The notes under the pieces: generated by a model | Seen by the model: only the letters and a program-made list of their open reading frames with translations | What the model was told of the DNA's origin: nothing | Database searches by the model: none | Shown: positions 53,325 through 63,968 of the stretch, piece after piece | How the letters are laid out: every line of letters begins with the position of its first letter | Numbering within the stretch: the stretch's first letter is position 1 | NCBI GenBank assembly: GCA_905221605.1 | Contig: CAJNDS010001591.1 | Location: 308,040 to 372,039 of the forward strand | DNA length: 64,000 nucleotides | From: Symbiodinium natans | Taxonomy: Eukaryota > Sar > Dinophyceae > Suessiales > Symbiodiniaceae | Reading direction: 5' to 3' | Program-made: the position numbers and the translations under genes

Positions 53325-53425
53325 ATATAATATAATATAAGATAAGATAATACAATCTAGTATAAAAAAGCAAGATACTATACTATACTATAATATAATA
53401 GAAGATAATATAACATAATATAATC
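53325..53425. repeat. TAATA/ATAAG-rich low-complexity stretch
   Basis: AT-rich degenerate pentamer-like repeats with no coding potential. Confidence 0.8.
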
Positions 53426-53836
53426 ATATAACAAATGATGCAGTGATCGGGCGCCTGTGGTGCGCTGGAGCCGAAGCGGTGGCCGTTTGCTGGTGGCAGG
53501 CGCAGGGCTGCTGGAAAGGCCTGGTTTTCGAGTTCGGGCTTAGAGTTTAGAGTTTAGGGTTTAGGGTTTAGGGTTTAGGTTTCATCATGGGTTTCCCTAT
53601 TACCCTCTAGTACTACCCCCCTTAGGTTCCCCCCTTAAATTACCTCAATTAAGCTTAATTATCCCTACATGTGTGTAGGGTTTGTGGGCTGAGGGCTGCT
53701 CTAAGCCGCCAGATGCTGTAGTGGCTGATCTTCGATGCGACTCGTGCTTCTAAAACGCGACTCGTGCTTCTCAACCTCCCCCCCATTCAGGGTTAAGGGT
53801 TTAAGGTTTAGGGTTCTGGGTTCTTGGGCTTCCCAC

Positions 53837-53897
53837 CTGCTCCAGGACATGTTCCGTGACCTTCTCAGACTCCTGCCCATCAAAGTGGGCATACTGC
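53837..53897 (-). CDS. Candidate exon
   Basis: ACAG|G acceptor and canonical GTGGGA donor; reads QYAHFDGQESEKVTEHVLEQ. Confidence 0.56.
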
Positions 53898-54561
53898 CTG
53901 TGGCCACACTCAGGGTGTTCGAATCAAGCCCTTTAGGCCGGATTTGCCAGCACATCAACTACCTGCAACACTACCAACACCAGCACTGATCTGCAAGACT
54001 TTCACAAATCCCCAGCCCTGTAAGTAAGCACGTCGCCCGCAAGCTTCTGTTTCTTCTCTGGCCATCACGCCGCCTGAGCATCCATGGAAGCTCCAAGGCT
54101 TGTCCATGGAAAGGAGACTCTATACGTGAGACGAACCTCCCCTTGGGACCCGAATAGACATGAAGTCTTACAAACCTGGGCTGGCCTTTAAGTCCTCTGA
54201 AAGATATTTATATAAAGGGTCCCTTTTATGTCCTTTTATTGGGTTGAAATGAATAAGGAAAATAAAACATGTCCCAAAACCCAACCTAGAAAGATGCCCC
54301 TCGTGTCTTCTGTGTAAACGGAACAAAACAGATTTCCGATCCAGAGGCTACAGGGCACGGCTCTTGAAAAGAGCCACTCCTAAACCCTAAACCCTAAACC
54401 CTAAACCCTAAACCCTAAAAACACTAAACCCTAAACCCTAAACCCTAAACCACTGGGCTCGCGGCTGCCGGAAGGACCGGAGCCACAACAGGTCGGCGCG
54501 GGGGCTCCGTGGCGTGCCTCGTGGCGCACCTGGCGCTAAAAGGCAGGGTTTAGGGGCCTCG

Positions 54562-54760
54562 GGTTTAGGGTTTAGGGTTTTGGGTGTAGTTAGGGTTTAG
54601 GGTTTAGGGTTTAGGGTTTAGGGTTTAGGGTTTAGGGTTTAGGGTTTAGGGTTTAGGGTTTAGGGTTTAGGGTGTAGGGTTTAGGGTTTAGGGTTTAGGG
54701 TTTAGGGTTTAGGGTTTAGGGTTTAAGGGTTTAAGGGTTTAGGGTTTAGGGTTTAGGGGG
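54562..54760 (+). repeat. TTTAGGG block, ~27 units
   Basis: Long array with a GTGTAGGG and two TTTAAGGG variants. Confidence 0.95.
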
Positions 54761-55602
54761 GGCCTCGGGTTTGGAACCTCTAGAACACTCACTATGATGT
54801 ACTACCTTCCACAAGCCCATGATGCCACAGAGCAGGGGGGCCCTGGAACTCTTGGTGCTTAGTTGGTTCTTTTCTTGGGATCGGGTGTGTAATGAATCAC
54901 TTCAAGGCTAGATATAATCACTCCCCCCCTATCGGGTTTAGGGTTTAGGGTTTAGGGTTTAGGGTTTAGGGTTTAGGGTTTAGGGTTTAGGGTTTAGGGT
55001 TTAGGGCCCTAATACAAAAAAACAACCTGACCCCAAAACCCGATCCCGTTCCCGCCCCGATTGAAGCCTCTACCGAACTACGGGGGGGGGGGTAGGGGGG
55101 TCGGAAGCCAGAAGCAGAAACCGAACCCTGACTCTGACAGCCTGACAGCCAAACCCTCAAGACTCAAGTTGCTCTCAGACCCCTCAGGGGACTGGGCCTG
55201 GGCTTAGAATCTCCCAGCAAGCTACAACAAGGATGGGCTGCTTGTTCGGAGAGTCGATAAGAACCCCCCCCCCCCCCCGTAATACTAAAACCCTTTGGGG
55301 CTGGGGGTCTGAATGCGATGGGGGGGACTTTAAGACTTTCAGATTAAGGGGAAGGGATTACGGGGGATGTAAAGTGCATCATGCCCTCATTCCCGACTAT
55401 AAGAGCCGATAAGTAGCAACTCAGCCCTGCGCCTTCGGTGAGCTCAGAGGAGATATGTGGCGCACTTCCTGGTGGCAACTAGCCCTAAACCCTAAACCCT
55501 AAACCCTAAACCCTAAACCCTAAACCCTAAACCCTAAACCCTAAACCCTAAACCCTAAACCCTAAACCCTAACCTACCATATAATTATAAACCTTAATGG
55601 TC

Positions 55603-55987
55603 TTCGTGGGCAAGGCCCAAATATTCGTGGGCAAGGCCCAAAGATTCGTGGGCAAGGCCCAAATATTCGTGGGCAAGGCCCAAAATCCGGATTTTGGGCC
55701 TTGCCCACGAATTTTTGGGCCTTGCCCACGAATTTCTGGGGTTGTTGGTTCGTGGGCAAGGCCCAAATATTCGTGGGCAAGGCCCAAATATTCGTGGGCA
55801 AGGCCCAAAGATTCGTGGGCAAGGCCCAAATATTCGTGGGCAAGGCCCAAATATTCGTGGGCAAGGCCCAAATATTCGTGGGCAAGGCCCAAAAATTCGT
55901 GGGCAAGGCCCAAAAATTCGTGGGCAAGGCCCAAATTTTCGTGGGCAAGGCCCAAAAATTCGTGGGCAAGGCCCAAGGCCCAAAAAT
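55603..55987. repeat. 21-bp satellite with internal inversion
   Basis: About 17 units of TTCGTGGGCAAGGCCCAAATA with the middle base run varying. The unit holds the near-palindrome GGGCAAGGCCC. Units at about 55689-55735 are inverted, creating a 48-bp perfect palindrome at 55665-55712. Open frames on both strands come from the periodic sequence, not from a gene. Confidence 0.95.
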
Positions 55988-55994
55988 GCCCTTG

Positions 55995-56970
55995 AGACCC
56001 TAAGGGCCTGTGTTTAGGGTTTCAAGGCCTCAGGGCCTGTGTTTAGGGTTTCAGGGCCTCAGGGCCTGTGTTTAGGGTTTCAGGGCCCAGCGTTTAGGGT
56101 TTCAAGGCTTCAGGGCCTGTGTTTAGGGGCCTGTGTTTAGGGTTTCAAGACCCAGCGTTTAGGGTTTCAAGGCCTCTCAGCCCAGCGTTTAGGGTTTCAA
56201 GGCCTCAGGGCCTGTGTTTAGGGTTTCAAGGCCTCAGGGCTTGTGTTTAGGGTTTCAGGGCCCAGCGTGTAGGGTTTCAAGGCCTCAGGGCCTGTGTTTA
56301 GGGTTTCAGGGCCTCAGGGATTGTGTTTAGGGTTCAGGGCCCAGCCTTTAGGGTTTCAAGGCTCAGGGCCTGTTTTTTAGGGTTTCAGGGCCTCAGGGCC
56401 TGTGTTTAAGGGTTTCAGGCAGAGCCTGTGTTTAGGGTTTTAGGGCCTCAGGGCCTGTGTTTAGGGTTTCAGGGCCCAGTATTTAGGGTTTCAGGGTCCA
56501 GCGTTTAGGGTTTCAAGGCCTCAAAGCCGTGTTTTTTCAAGTTTTTCAGGGTTTTTCAAGGTTTTTCATGTTTTTTTTAAGGTTTTTCCATGTTTCTTAG
56601 GGTTTTTTCAAGGTTTTTCTGAGGAAGGGCTGCCCCCGCGACCTTTTCACAACCTAGTTCTGGTGTTTAGGATTTCAGGGCCTCAAGGCCTGGTGAACGC
56701 CTATGTTTAAGGTTTCAAGGCGGTTCAAGGCTTCAAGGCCTGGTGTTTAGGGTGTCAAGACCTCAAGGCCTAGTGTTGAAGGCTTCAGGGCCTCAAGGCC
56801 TGCTGTTTAGGGTTTCAGGGCCTTAAGGCCGGGTGGCCAGGGCCTCAAGGCCTAATATTGAGGGTTCAAGGCCGAACGTTTAGGGTTTCAAAGCCTGAAG
56901 GCCTGGTGTTTAGGGTTTCAAGGCCTCAGTTTAGGGCTTCAAGACCTCAAAGCCTCGCGTAGTTTAGTAT
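55995..56970 (+). repeat. Degenerate ~29-bp tandem array
   Basis: Units resemble CAGGGCCTGTGTTTAGGGTTTCAAGGCCT and drift strongly to the right, with a TTTTTC-rich stretch at 56520-56615. Each unit holds one telomere-like TTTAGGGTTT. Confidence 0.88.
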
Positions 56971-57125
56971 CTCCACCTCCTCGTTTGTTAAGTGGAAGCC
57001 ATTCATTTTGTTATTAAACCATCCTAATAAAAAGAAGAAGTTTTTTATTTCTTAATGTTATGGGAACTTCGGGTGGGTGGGTATTTTTCGATGTTCTAAA
57101 CACAGAGCTCGACCAAGAGCTCTTG

Positions 57126-57262
57126 AACCCTAACCCTAAACCCTAAACCCTAAACCCTAAACCCTAAACCCTAAACCCTAAACCCTAAACCCTAAACCCT
57201 AAACCCTAAACCCTAAACCCTAAACCCTAAACCCTAAACCCTAGCCCTAAACCCTGAACCCA
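57126..57262 (-). repeat. CCCTAAA block
   Basis: About 19 units; its partner TTTAGGG block is at 57382-57492 across an exon core near 57.3 kb. Confidence 0.95.
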
Positions 57263-57696
57263 AAACCCTCGGGCTGTCAAAGCTTCGGCTTATAGTTGTC
57301 AGCAGTGCCACTATCGGCGCCCTTTCTCGGACGCGCAGGTGGCGCGCAACGGGATACTTTGCCAGATTTAGGGTTTAGGTCAAGTTCAGGGTTTAGGGTT
57401 TAGGGTTTAGGGTTTAGGGTTTAGGGTTTAGGGTTTAGGGTTTAGGGTTTAGGGTTTAGGGTTTAGGGTTTAGGGTTTAGGGTTTAGGGTTAGGAGTTAG
57501 GGCTTAGAGCATGTTGCTGAAGTGCCGCGCTCCTCTTCTTCATTGATGACCTCAGGCGGGATCGTTGCCTTCTAAGCTTTCGAATGCAGCAACCTTAGAA
57601 ACCCTAAACCCTAAACCCTAAACCCTAACCCCAAAACCCAAAACCCAAAACCCCAAACCCAAAACCCTAAACCCAACCCTAAACCCTAAACCCCAA

Positions 57697-57730
57697 CCCC
57701 CCCCCCCCAAAAAAAAAAAAAAAAAAAAAA
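57697..57730 (+). repeat. C12-A22 junction
   Basis: A C run passes directly into an A run right after CCCTAAA units. The mirror image, a T run into a G run, lies at 59158-59195. Confidence 0.9.
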
Positions 57731-59326
57731 TCGAGACTCGACATCACGTGTCAACAGTCTGCTGTCAGCATTACTCTGTACTTCCAAGTATTTGCAACCT
57801 GTGCCCTTAATTAAGGGTTCTACTAACAAAGTTATTAGGTTTACAACTGCCCTCGGGACTACATGAACCCATTAGGGTTCAGGGCTTAGGGTTTAGGTTT
57901 CAGGGCTCAGAAGATTCCAACCCTAAACCCTGAAACCCCAAACCCCTAAACCCTAAACCATGATAAAACCCTAAACCCTAAACCCTAAACCCCAAACCCC
58001 AAACCCCAAACCCTAAACCCTAAACCCTATCAAAGTAGATTCGCTCCACACGTCCCTCGAGTCCCCGGCCGGATGTCGAACCTTCGCTGCGTCTGCCGAT
58101 GGCACCTTGCCGGCCCGCACATCCTGGCAGTTGGGCGTTTAGGGTTTAGGGTTTAGGGTTTAGGGTGTAGGGTTTAGGGTTTAGGGTTTAGGGTTTAGGG
58201 TTTAGGGTTTAGGGTTTAGGGTTTAGGGTTTAGGGTTTAGGATTTCGGGTTTAGGGGCGTAAACGGGGCTTCCCCCACGCCAAAAAAAGGGACCTACTCG
58301 GGGAGGTCCTTGCGAAGGGGGTGCTACCAATGTAAGGTGCTGAACGACTCTGCCGGCACGTTGTCTGACCCCGAACTCTAAACATCCCTGAACCCTAAAC
58401 CCTAAACCATAAATCCTAAACCCTAAACCCTAAACTCTAAACCCTACGCCCCAAAACCCAAGCCCGAAACCCTAAACCGAATGGCGCAAAGAGGCCCCGG
58501 ATGCCTCACGAAGAGAAGCCTTGTGGGACCTGAAGGAGCAAGAAGCGCCGGAAATGTGCCGTTCGAGGGTTTAGGGTTTAGGGTTTAGGGTTTAGGGTTT
58601 AGGGTTTAGGGTTTAGGGTGTCACCGTATTGCATCCGGACTAGTCTTCAGCCTGCTGGTCCAGGCCGGTGTTGGATGACCTCTCATCTGTAACCCTATGC
58701 GTCCAGGGACCTAGGTATGGGCTCCTTAACCCTAAACCCTTAACCCTAAACCTTAAACCCCAAACCCTAAACCCTAAACCCTAAACCCTAAACCCTAAAC
58801 CCTAAACCCTAAACCCCAGTTACTAGATCCCTGGATCGGGTAACAGTATGCCAGGACCCTCTCATGCAGCCGAAGAAACGCTCCAGAAGAGGCCGAGCTC
58901 ATCCTTGCCACCGATGTTGAAAGATCCCTAAACCCTAAACCCTAAACCCTAAACCCTAAACCCTAAACCCCAAACCCTAAACCCTAAACTCCAAACCCCT
59001 ATCCCCTGAACTCAGGCACCTTACTTCCCTGACTCTCTGTTTGGCAGCTCCTGGCTCCAAAGCCTACTCAGTCAACTCAAGCCCAATGACAACAGCGAAC
59101 GGAATTTAGGGTTTAGGGTTTAGGGTTCATGTAGAGGTTTAGAGTCTAGGGTCTAGGTTTTTTTTTTTTTTTTTGTTTTTTTTTTGGGGGGGGGGTGTGT
59201 AGGGTTTTGGGCTTAGGGATTTCTGTAGAGCGTTTAGGGTTTCCTTGGGTTCAGCAATGGCCCTTGTCAAACCCGAAGCGGTTTCGGGTTTAGGGTTTAG
59301 GGTTTAGGGCTGCAATGTAATTATGC

Positions 59327-59401
59327 TCTCGTCGAGAACTGACTGCCGCGAGGTGTCTTGCCAAAGACATCCATATTCGAGCTCTTCTTCTTCACAATGT
59401 C
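59327..59401 (-). CDS. Candidate exon
   Basis: TCAG|G acceptor and GC donor enclose 25 codons beginning DIVKKKSSNMDVFGKTPRGS. Confidence 0.56.
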
Positions 59402-59652
59402 CTGACAACAAGCTCGAGTCGTGAAGGCCATGAGTATGCGGCTTAAGATTTAGGGTTTAGGGTTTAATACACTGGCCGAAGAATTGGATTGCTTTAAGCA
59501 ACCTCTTTGCGCTCACTGCTTGCAGGCGCTTACACTGCTCCAGCTCGCGTGCAATCAGCGCATGTCAGTGCACAAATCCCTAAACCCTAAACCCTAAACC
59601 CTAAACCCCAAACCCCAAACCCTTCAACCCCTAAACCAGAAGCCTTACTTAC

Positions 59653-59718
59653 ATCTCACAAGGTCTGACGTTCCCTGCCACAGCCTCCGCCAGCCTGGCA
59701 GAAGCAGTGTCCTCGAGG
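59653..59718 (-). CDS. Candidate exon
   Basis: CCAG acceptor and a consensus GTAAGTAAG donor; reads LEDTASARLAEAVAGNVRPC then E. Confidence 0.56.
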
Positions 59719-60056
59719 CTGGCACAAGCTCAAGGCTTTAGGCTTTAGGGTTCGGGTTTAGGGTTTAGGGTTAGCTTTAGGATTTTGGGTTTAGGGTTTT
59801 GGGTTTAGGGTTTAGTGCCATGACGGGACCGAAGCGGGAATAGACCGATGTAGGAAGCAGGGAGATAGGAAGTAGGCGCCTTCTACCCCCTACATCACCC
59901 TTTGAGGGATACCTAACTCCCGTACTCGAAATCCCCCGATGCCACCCTTTAATCAGACTGTGCAGAAACCCAAATTAGAGCCTAAATCCTAAACCCCAAG
60001 CCCTAAACCCTAAAGCCCAAACCCAAAGCCCTAAACCCCAAACCCTGTAAACCCAC

Positions 60057-60127
60057 AACGTCCTTGTCTTCGGCCACCACACCGCAAAGGCCCCGCAGGA
60101 ACTCCCGAACCTCTGCCGGGTAATGCT
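60057..60127 (-). CDS. Candidate exon
   Basis: GCAG acceptor (a second AG lies two bases in) and GTGGGT donor; reads HYPAEVREFLRGLCGVVAED then KDV. Confidence 0.54.
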
Positions 60128-60637
60128 CTGCAGGTTTCGCTCGCTACATGCTCCTTCTACTAATGAAGAATGCCACAAGAAAGGACATAAATATGAACAA
60201 CAACATATAGGTATAAAGACAACAAAATATGTAGTAAGCAATAACACATGAGTAGAATCAAAAAGTATGATGCCGTCGTATTCAGATAATCTTATGCTGA
60301 TGCAAACGTCTCATCAAGACGCATCAAGCATGGTGATGTGGCCAGACGCTGCCGTCTGCAAATCACGTGCGAGTAGAGCATAGCTCCATCAAACTACCCA
60401 GCTCCCCCATCCTTATTGCATGCCTCTCATTCAAGAACCCATCCAAGCCACAACAACACTGATCAACGATGAGAAGGAGCCCCAAAGCTCGAAACCCTAA
60501 ACCCTAAACCATAAATCCCCCGCTTTTGTTCTTGGGGCTTGTTTCGGCGCCGTTGGAGGTCTGTCACTGGCGGCGGGAACAGGAGGAGGAGGGCTGAATA
60601 ACCTCTTCTTTGTACTTCAAGCATGTTCTAGTGTATC

Positions 60638-60745
60638 CATGTGGGGGGGGGGTGTCCGAAATTAGGGGAACCTTCTTGGGGTCCTTGTTACAAGGAGGAT
60701 CCTCCTGGGCTTTTGAAGGTCCCTTGTTTTCACAAACCCCCCTAG
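60638..60745. mobile_element. Family A element
   Basis: Complete copy; the right arm reads TTTTCACAAACCCCCC. A composite relative follows at 60781-61032. Confidence 0.78.
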
Positions 60746-60780
60746 GCCGCCTGCTTACTCTTTCAAACTTCGAGCTGCCA

Positions 60781-61032
60781 TATTTGGGGTTTACGAAATT
60801 TGGGGCTAGGGGTACCCTGAGGACCCTACTAGTGATTTGGGGGTCTATGTTGGGGTTCCCCTATTTTTCCAAGATGACCCTAAGACCCTCAAAAAATCTT
60901 CCGAAATAATGCTCCCTTAAACCCAAAAAGGAAAAGCAAAAACAAGTCCCAAGAGCCTACCTAGTTTCGGAAAAAAAAACCCAAATAAAAAATGTCCCAA
61001 CAAGTCCTACCTAGTTTCGGAAAACCCCCATG
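60781..61032. mobile_element. Composite family A / family H element
   Basis: A family A left part runs into a family H-like segment (CCCTTAAACCCAAAAAGG..CAAGTCCC), then two CCTACCTAGTTTCGGAAA arms in tandem, the second ending CCCCCATG. Confidence 0.65.
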
Positions 61033-61069
61033 TTTCATGGCACTGTCCCTCGCCCTCTCCCTGGGGGAC

Positions 61070-61219
61070 TAAATCAATCCTAAAAGGGTTTATGGTTCAT
61101 ATACCTTAATCGGAATTATAGTAGCCACCCTGAACCCTAAACCCTAAACCCTAAACCCTAAACCCTAAACCCTAAACCAGGGTATATGACCCCAACCTGA
61201 GGGTTCCTTTGGTCGTCCC
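61070..61219. mobile_element. Family B element split by CCCTAAA block
   Basis: Left half through GGAATTATAGTAG; a telomere block at 61127-61179; then AGGGTATATGACCCCAA and the right arm. The block sits in the middle of the interior. Confidence 0.8.
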
Positions 61220-61447
61220 GCTGCCTCGGCTTTGGTGCAGACTAGAGCTGATGGCCCCGCGATGCGCGACAGCCTGGGAGTCGAGACTGAGGCATCTAGC
61301 GACCCTAAACCCTAAACCCTAAACCCTAAACCCTAAACCCTAAACCCTCAACCCTAAACCCTAAACCCTAAACCCCACACATGAAGCCGGCGAAGGCCAT
61401 CTCCGACTTAAGAGCACACCAAAGATCTTCGGGACACAACTGGTGGG

Positions 61448-61540
61448 GTTCTTAGTAGGGAATGAGGGAGTGAGGGCCCTATATATACCCTTTCAGGGAT
61501 TATGTAGGGCCCCCATTCCCTCATTCCCTACTAAGAACCC
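61448..61540. mobile_element. Family D element
   Basis: GGTTCTTAGTAGGGAATGAG and CTCATTCCCTACTAAGAACC are a perfect inverted pair. Confidence 0.85.
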
Positions 61541-61552
61541 AGGGGTTTTTTT

Positions 61553-61658
61553 GTTGCATTCCAGCTGCAGCTGGCGGATGGCGCCCGCCATATCGTCGGC
61601 CTCTTCTTCTTCCTCAGGGCCCAGTTTTGGTGGTGCACGGGTGATGTCGCCCCAAGAC
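61553..61658 (-). CDS. Candidate exon
   Basis: GAG|G acceptor; about 35 codons beginning SWGDITRAPPKLGPEEEEEA and continuing DDMAGAIRQLQLEC. The donor lies near the edge of a family D element. Confidence 0.52.
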
Positions 61659-61884
61659 CTCCCAAAACCCAGGTGCGAACTCTGTTGTTATCATTGAGTT
61701 ATCATCAATCATCTTATTCGGTGTACTTTCAGATTGTTGTAGATTGTTCCACATTTTTGCAACCCCAAACCCCCAAACCCTAAACCCCAAACTCCAAACC
61801 CCAAACCCTAAACCCCAAACCCTAAACCCCAAACCCCAAACCCTAAACCCTAAACCGTCCATGGGCTGTTGCTATGATCGTCAC

Positions 61885-61943
61885 GGCTCCTCATCTTCGG
61901 CGACGCTGGGGCGGATGGACTTCAGGAGGCGCAGGAGATCCGC
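61885..61943 (-). CDS. Candidate exon
   Basis: GAG|G acceptor and GTGACG donor; reads ADLLRLLKSIRPSVAEDEE plus two bases. Confidence 0.55.
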
Positions 61944-62458
61944 CTCAAAGGACGTCGGATGACATGGGATGGGGTTTAGGGTTTAGGGCTTAGGGCTTAG
62001 GGCTTAGGGCTTAGGGTTTAGGGTTTAGGGTTCAGGGTTCAGGGTTCAGGGTTCAGGGTTCAGGGTTTAGGGTTTAGGGTTTAGGGTCTAGGGTTTAGGG
62101 TTTAGGGCAACATGTCATGATAAAGACACCCAATAAGATATCGTACCCCCCCCCCCAAATGCCAGTTAAGGCCACTAAAGGCATCCCTTAGAAGAAAGTT
62201 GATGTTGACTTCGGCCCTCTTAGAATTCATTGTTGCAAGAGACCCTCTGTGTCAAACCGTAGTCATGAAAGTTTAGGGTTTAGGGTTTAGGGTGTGACAG
62301 ACGTGAACTCAGTGAGAGCCTTGCTTCTCACTCCGTAGGGTTTCAGGGGTGGAAGCTCAGAGCCCTGAACCCTCTCTAGGGTTTAGGGTTTAGGGTTTAG
62401 GGGTTAATTAGGGTTTAGGGTTTAGGGCTTAGGGCGTAGGGTTCTCTCAACCCCAAAC

Positions 62459-62527
62459 CCTCAACTCCCGCTCAGCGTGGCTCAGGGCGGCCTCACGCAG
62501 AACGCCTTCCCTCTTCGGGTCGACCGC
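62459..62527 (-). CDS. Candidate exon
   Basis: GAG|G acceptor and GTTTGG donor enclose 23 codons beginning AVDPKREGVLREAALSHAER. Confidence 0.55.
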
Positions 62528-62894
62528 CTCGGCATTTGTTATTGGAAGGAGGGTTTAGGGTTTAGGGTTTAGGGTTTAGGTTTTTGGGGGGAGTTTTGGC
62601 GGTATGCTTTTTAGGGCCAGAGCACAACTTGAAACTCTAGAGAAACCGAAACTCAAGGGACCCTTGTAAGGGACCTTAGGGGATATTTAGAGGCTACTTA
62701 GGCGCAGAAGGACTATACAAGGGTTATATCAGGGGAACAACATTAAACGGGTCCCTTCTAAGGGTCTCTCCATTTACCTTGTCTACTAAACTACCCCACT
62801 AAACACTCAAGCCCCAATCATGACTCCCTAAACCCAACCCCAAACCCTAAACCCTAAACCCTAAACCCTAAACCCTAAACCCTAAACCCTAAAC

Positions 62895-62951
62895 CCCGTA
62901 GGCGAGCTGAGCAGCTGAAGGAGCATCTTTGTACATCCTTTGTGGCCATTC
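62895..62951 (-). CDS. Candidate exon
   Basis: GCAG|G acceptor and GTTTAGGG donor enclose 19 codons, EWPQRMYKDAPSAAQLAYG. A second frame is also open. Confidence 0.5.
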
Positions 62952-63203
62952 CTGCAGCGCAAAGCTGGCATAAAGCTGGATTTTGGAAGGATTGGGGTTT
63001 AGGGTTTAGGGTTCAGGGTTCAGTGTTCAGGGTTTAGGGCTTAGGGTTTAGAGTGCGGCATGTCAACCCTGAGAATCCAAGCTGCCTTCGCCTTTGTAGG
63101 CTTCCGAAGAGCCCCTACCTAAGGGACAGCAGCAGCCTAGCAAACCCTAAACCCTAAAGCCCTAAACCCTAAACCCCAAACCCTAAACCCCCAAACCCTA
63201 AAC

Positions 63204-63273
63204 CCCAAAGCGAGTCCTCGTCTAGCTTCTGGACCATTGCCTGCCAATCATCGAGTGGCAGCGTTTCGGGCAC
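63204..63273 (-). CDS. Candidate exon
   Basis: GCAG|G acceptor and GTTTAGGG donor; reads VPETLPLDDWQAMVQKLDED then SLW. Confidence 0.54.
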
Positions 63274-63893
63274 CTGCCGGCTGGATGGTTCGTTTTGTCT
63301 GTGGTTTATGGTCTAGGGTTTCGGGTTTAGGGTCAAGGGTTTAGGGTTTAGGTCTAAGGGTTTAGGGCTTAGGGCTTTGTCTGTGGGAGGAAGCACCTCC
63401 CGCCTACCCTCAGTGGCCATCCTGGGGCATGGGAAAGTTTAGGGTTTAGGGTTTAGGATTAGGGCTTAAGGGGTTGAGAACTTAGGGTTTCGGGTCGCTA
63501 CACCACGAGGCTTTTCAACCACTTGTCGAGGCAGAAGCAAGTCAGCGTCTCTCCCACACTGCAGCACGCTGCACGGGGGCCTGAACTTCCTGCACTCTCG
63601 CTGACCTCACGATTCAAAGACATCGAGAGGTCTTGTGGTGCTCATCTTGTAATGTCTGTATTGTTGAATGATTATATTCTTGTATTTTTGTTGAATGATT
63701 CCATTATTGTATTCTTGTATGACTGCATGATGAGATCATGGTCTGGGTATGTTATGTTATACGATTTATACTCTTCGCAGATCGTAAAATCTACCTTAAG
63801 AACCCCAAAACGAACTTTTCTCTAGGTTCTTCTTGGAAAGCCCCTTGTAGGATTCTTCGGTAACCTACAAAACTACTATTTGCTTCAGGACCA

Positions 63894-63968
63894 CCCCCCC
63901 CCCCCAAAAAAAAAAAAAAAAAAAAAACGGTTGCTCTTATAAGGAGGATTGTTTTTCTTTTTGGGGGG
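63894..63968. mobile_element. Family I element
   Basis: C12 followed by A22 at the left; TTTTTCTTTTTGGGGGG at the right; CTTATAAGGAGGATTG between. Confidence 0.66.

Noticed and set aside
55603..55987. CRISPR-like array
   Set aside because: No unique spacers: the units abut each other and the context is eukaryotic.
55569..56017. Open frames over 100 codons on both strands
   Set aside because: Produced by a 21-bp unit (a multiple of three) without stops; satellite DNA.
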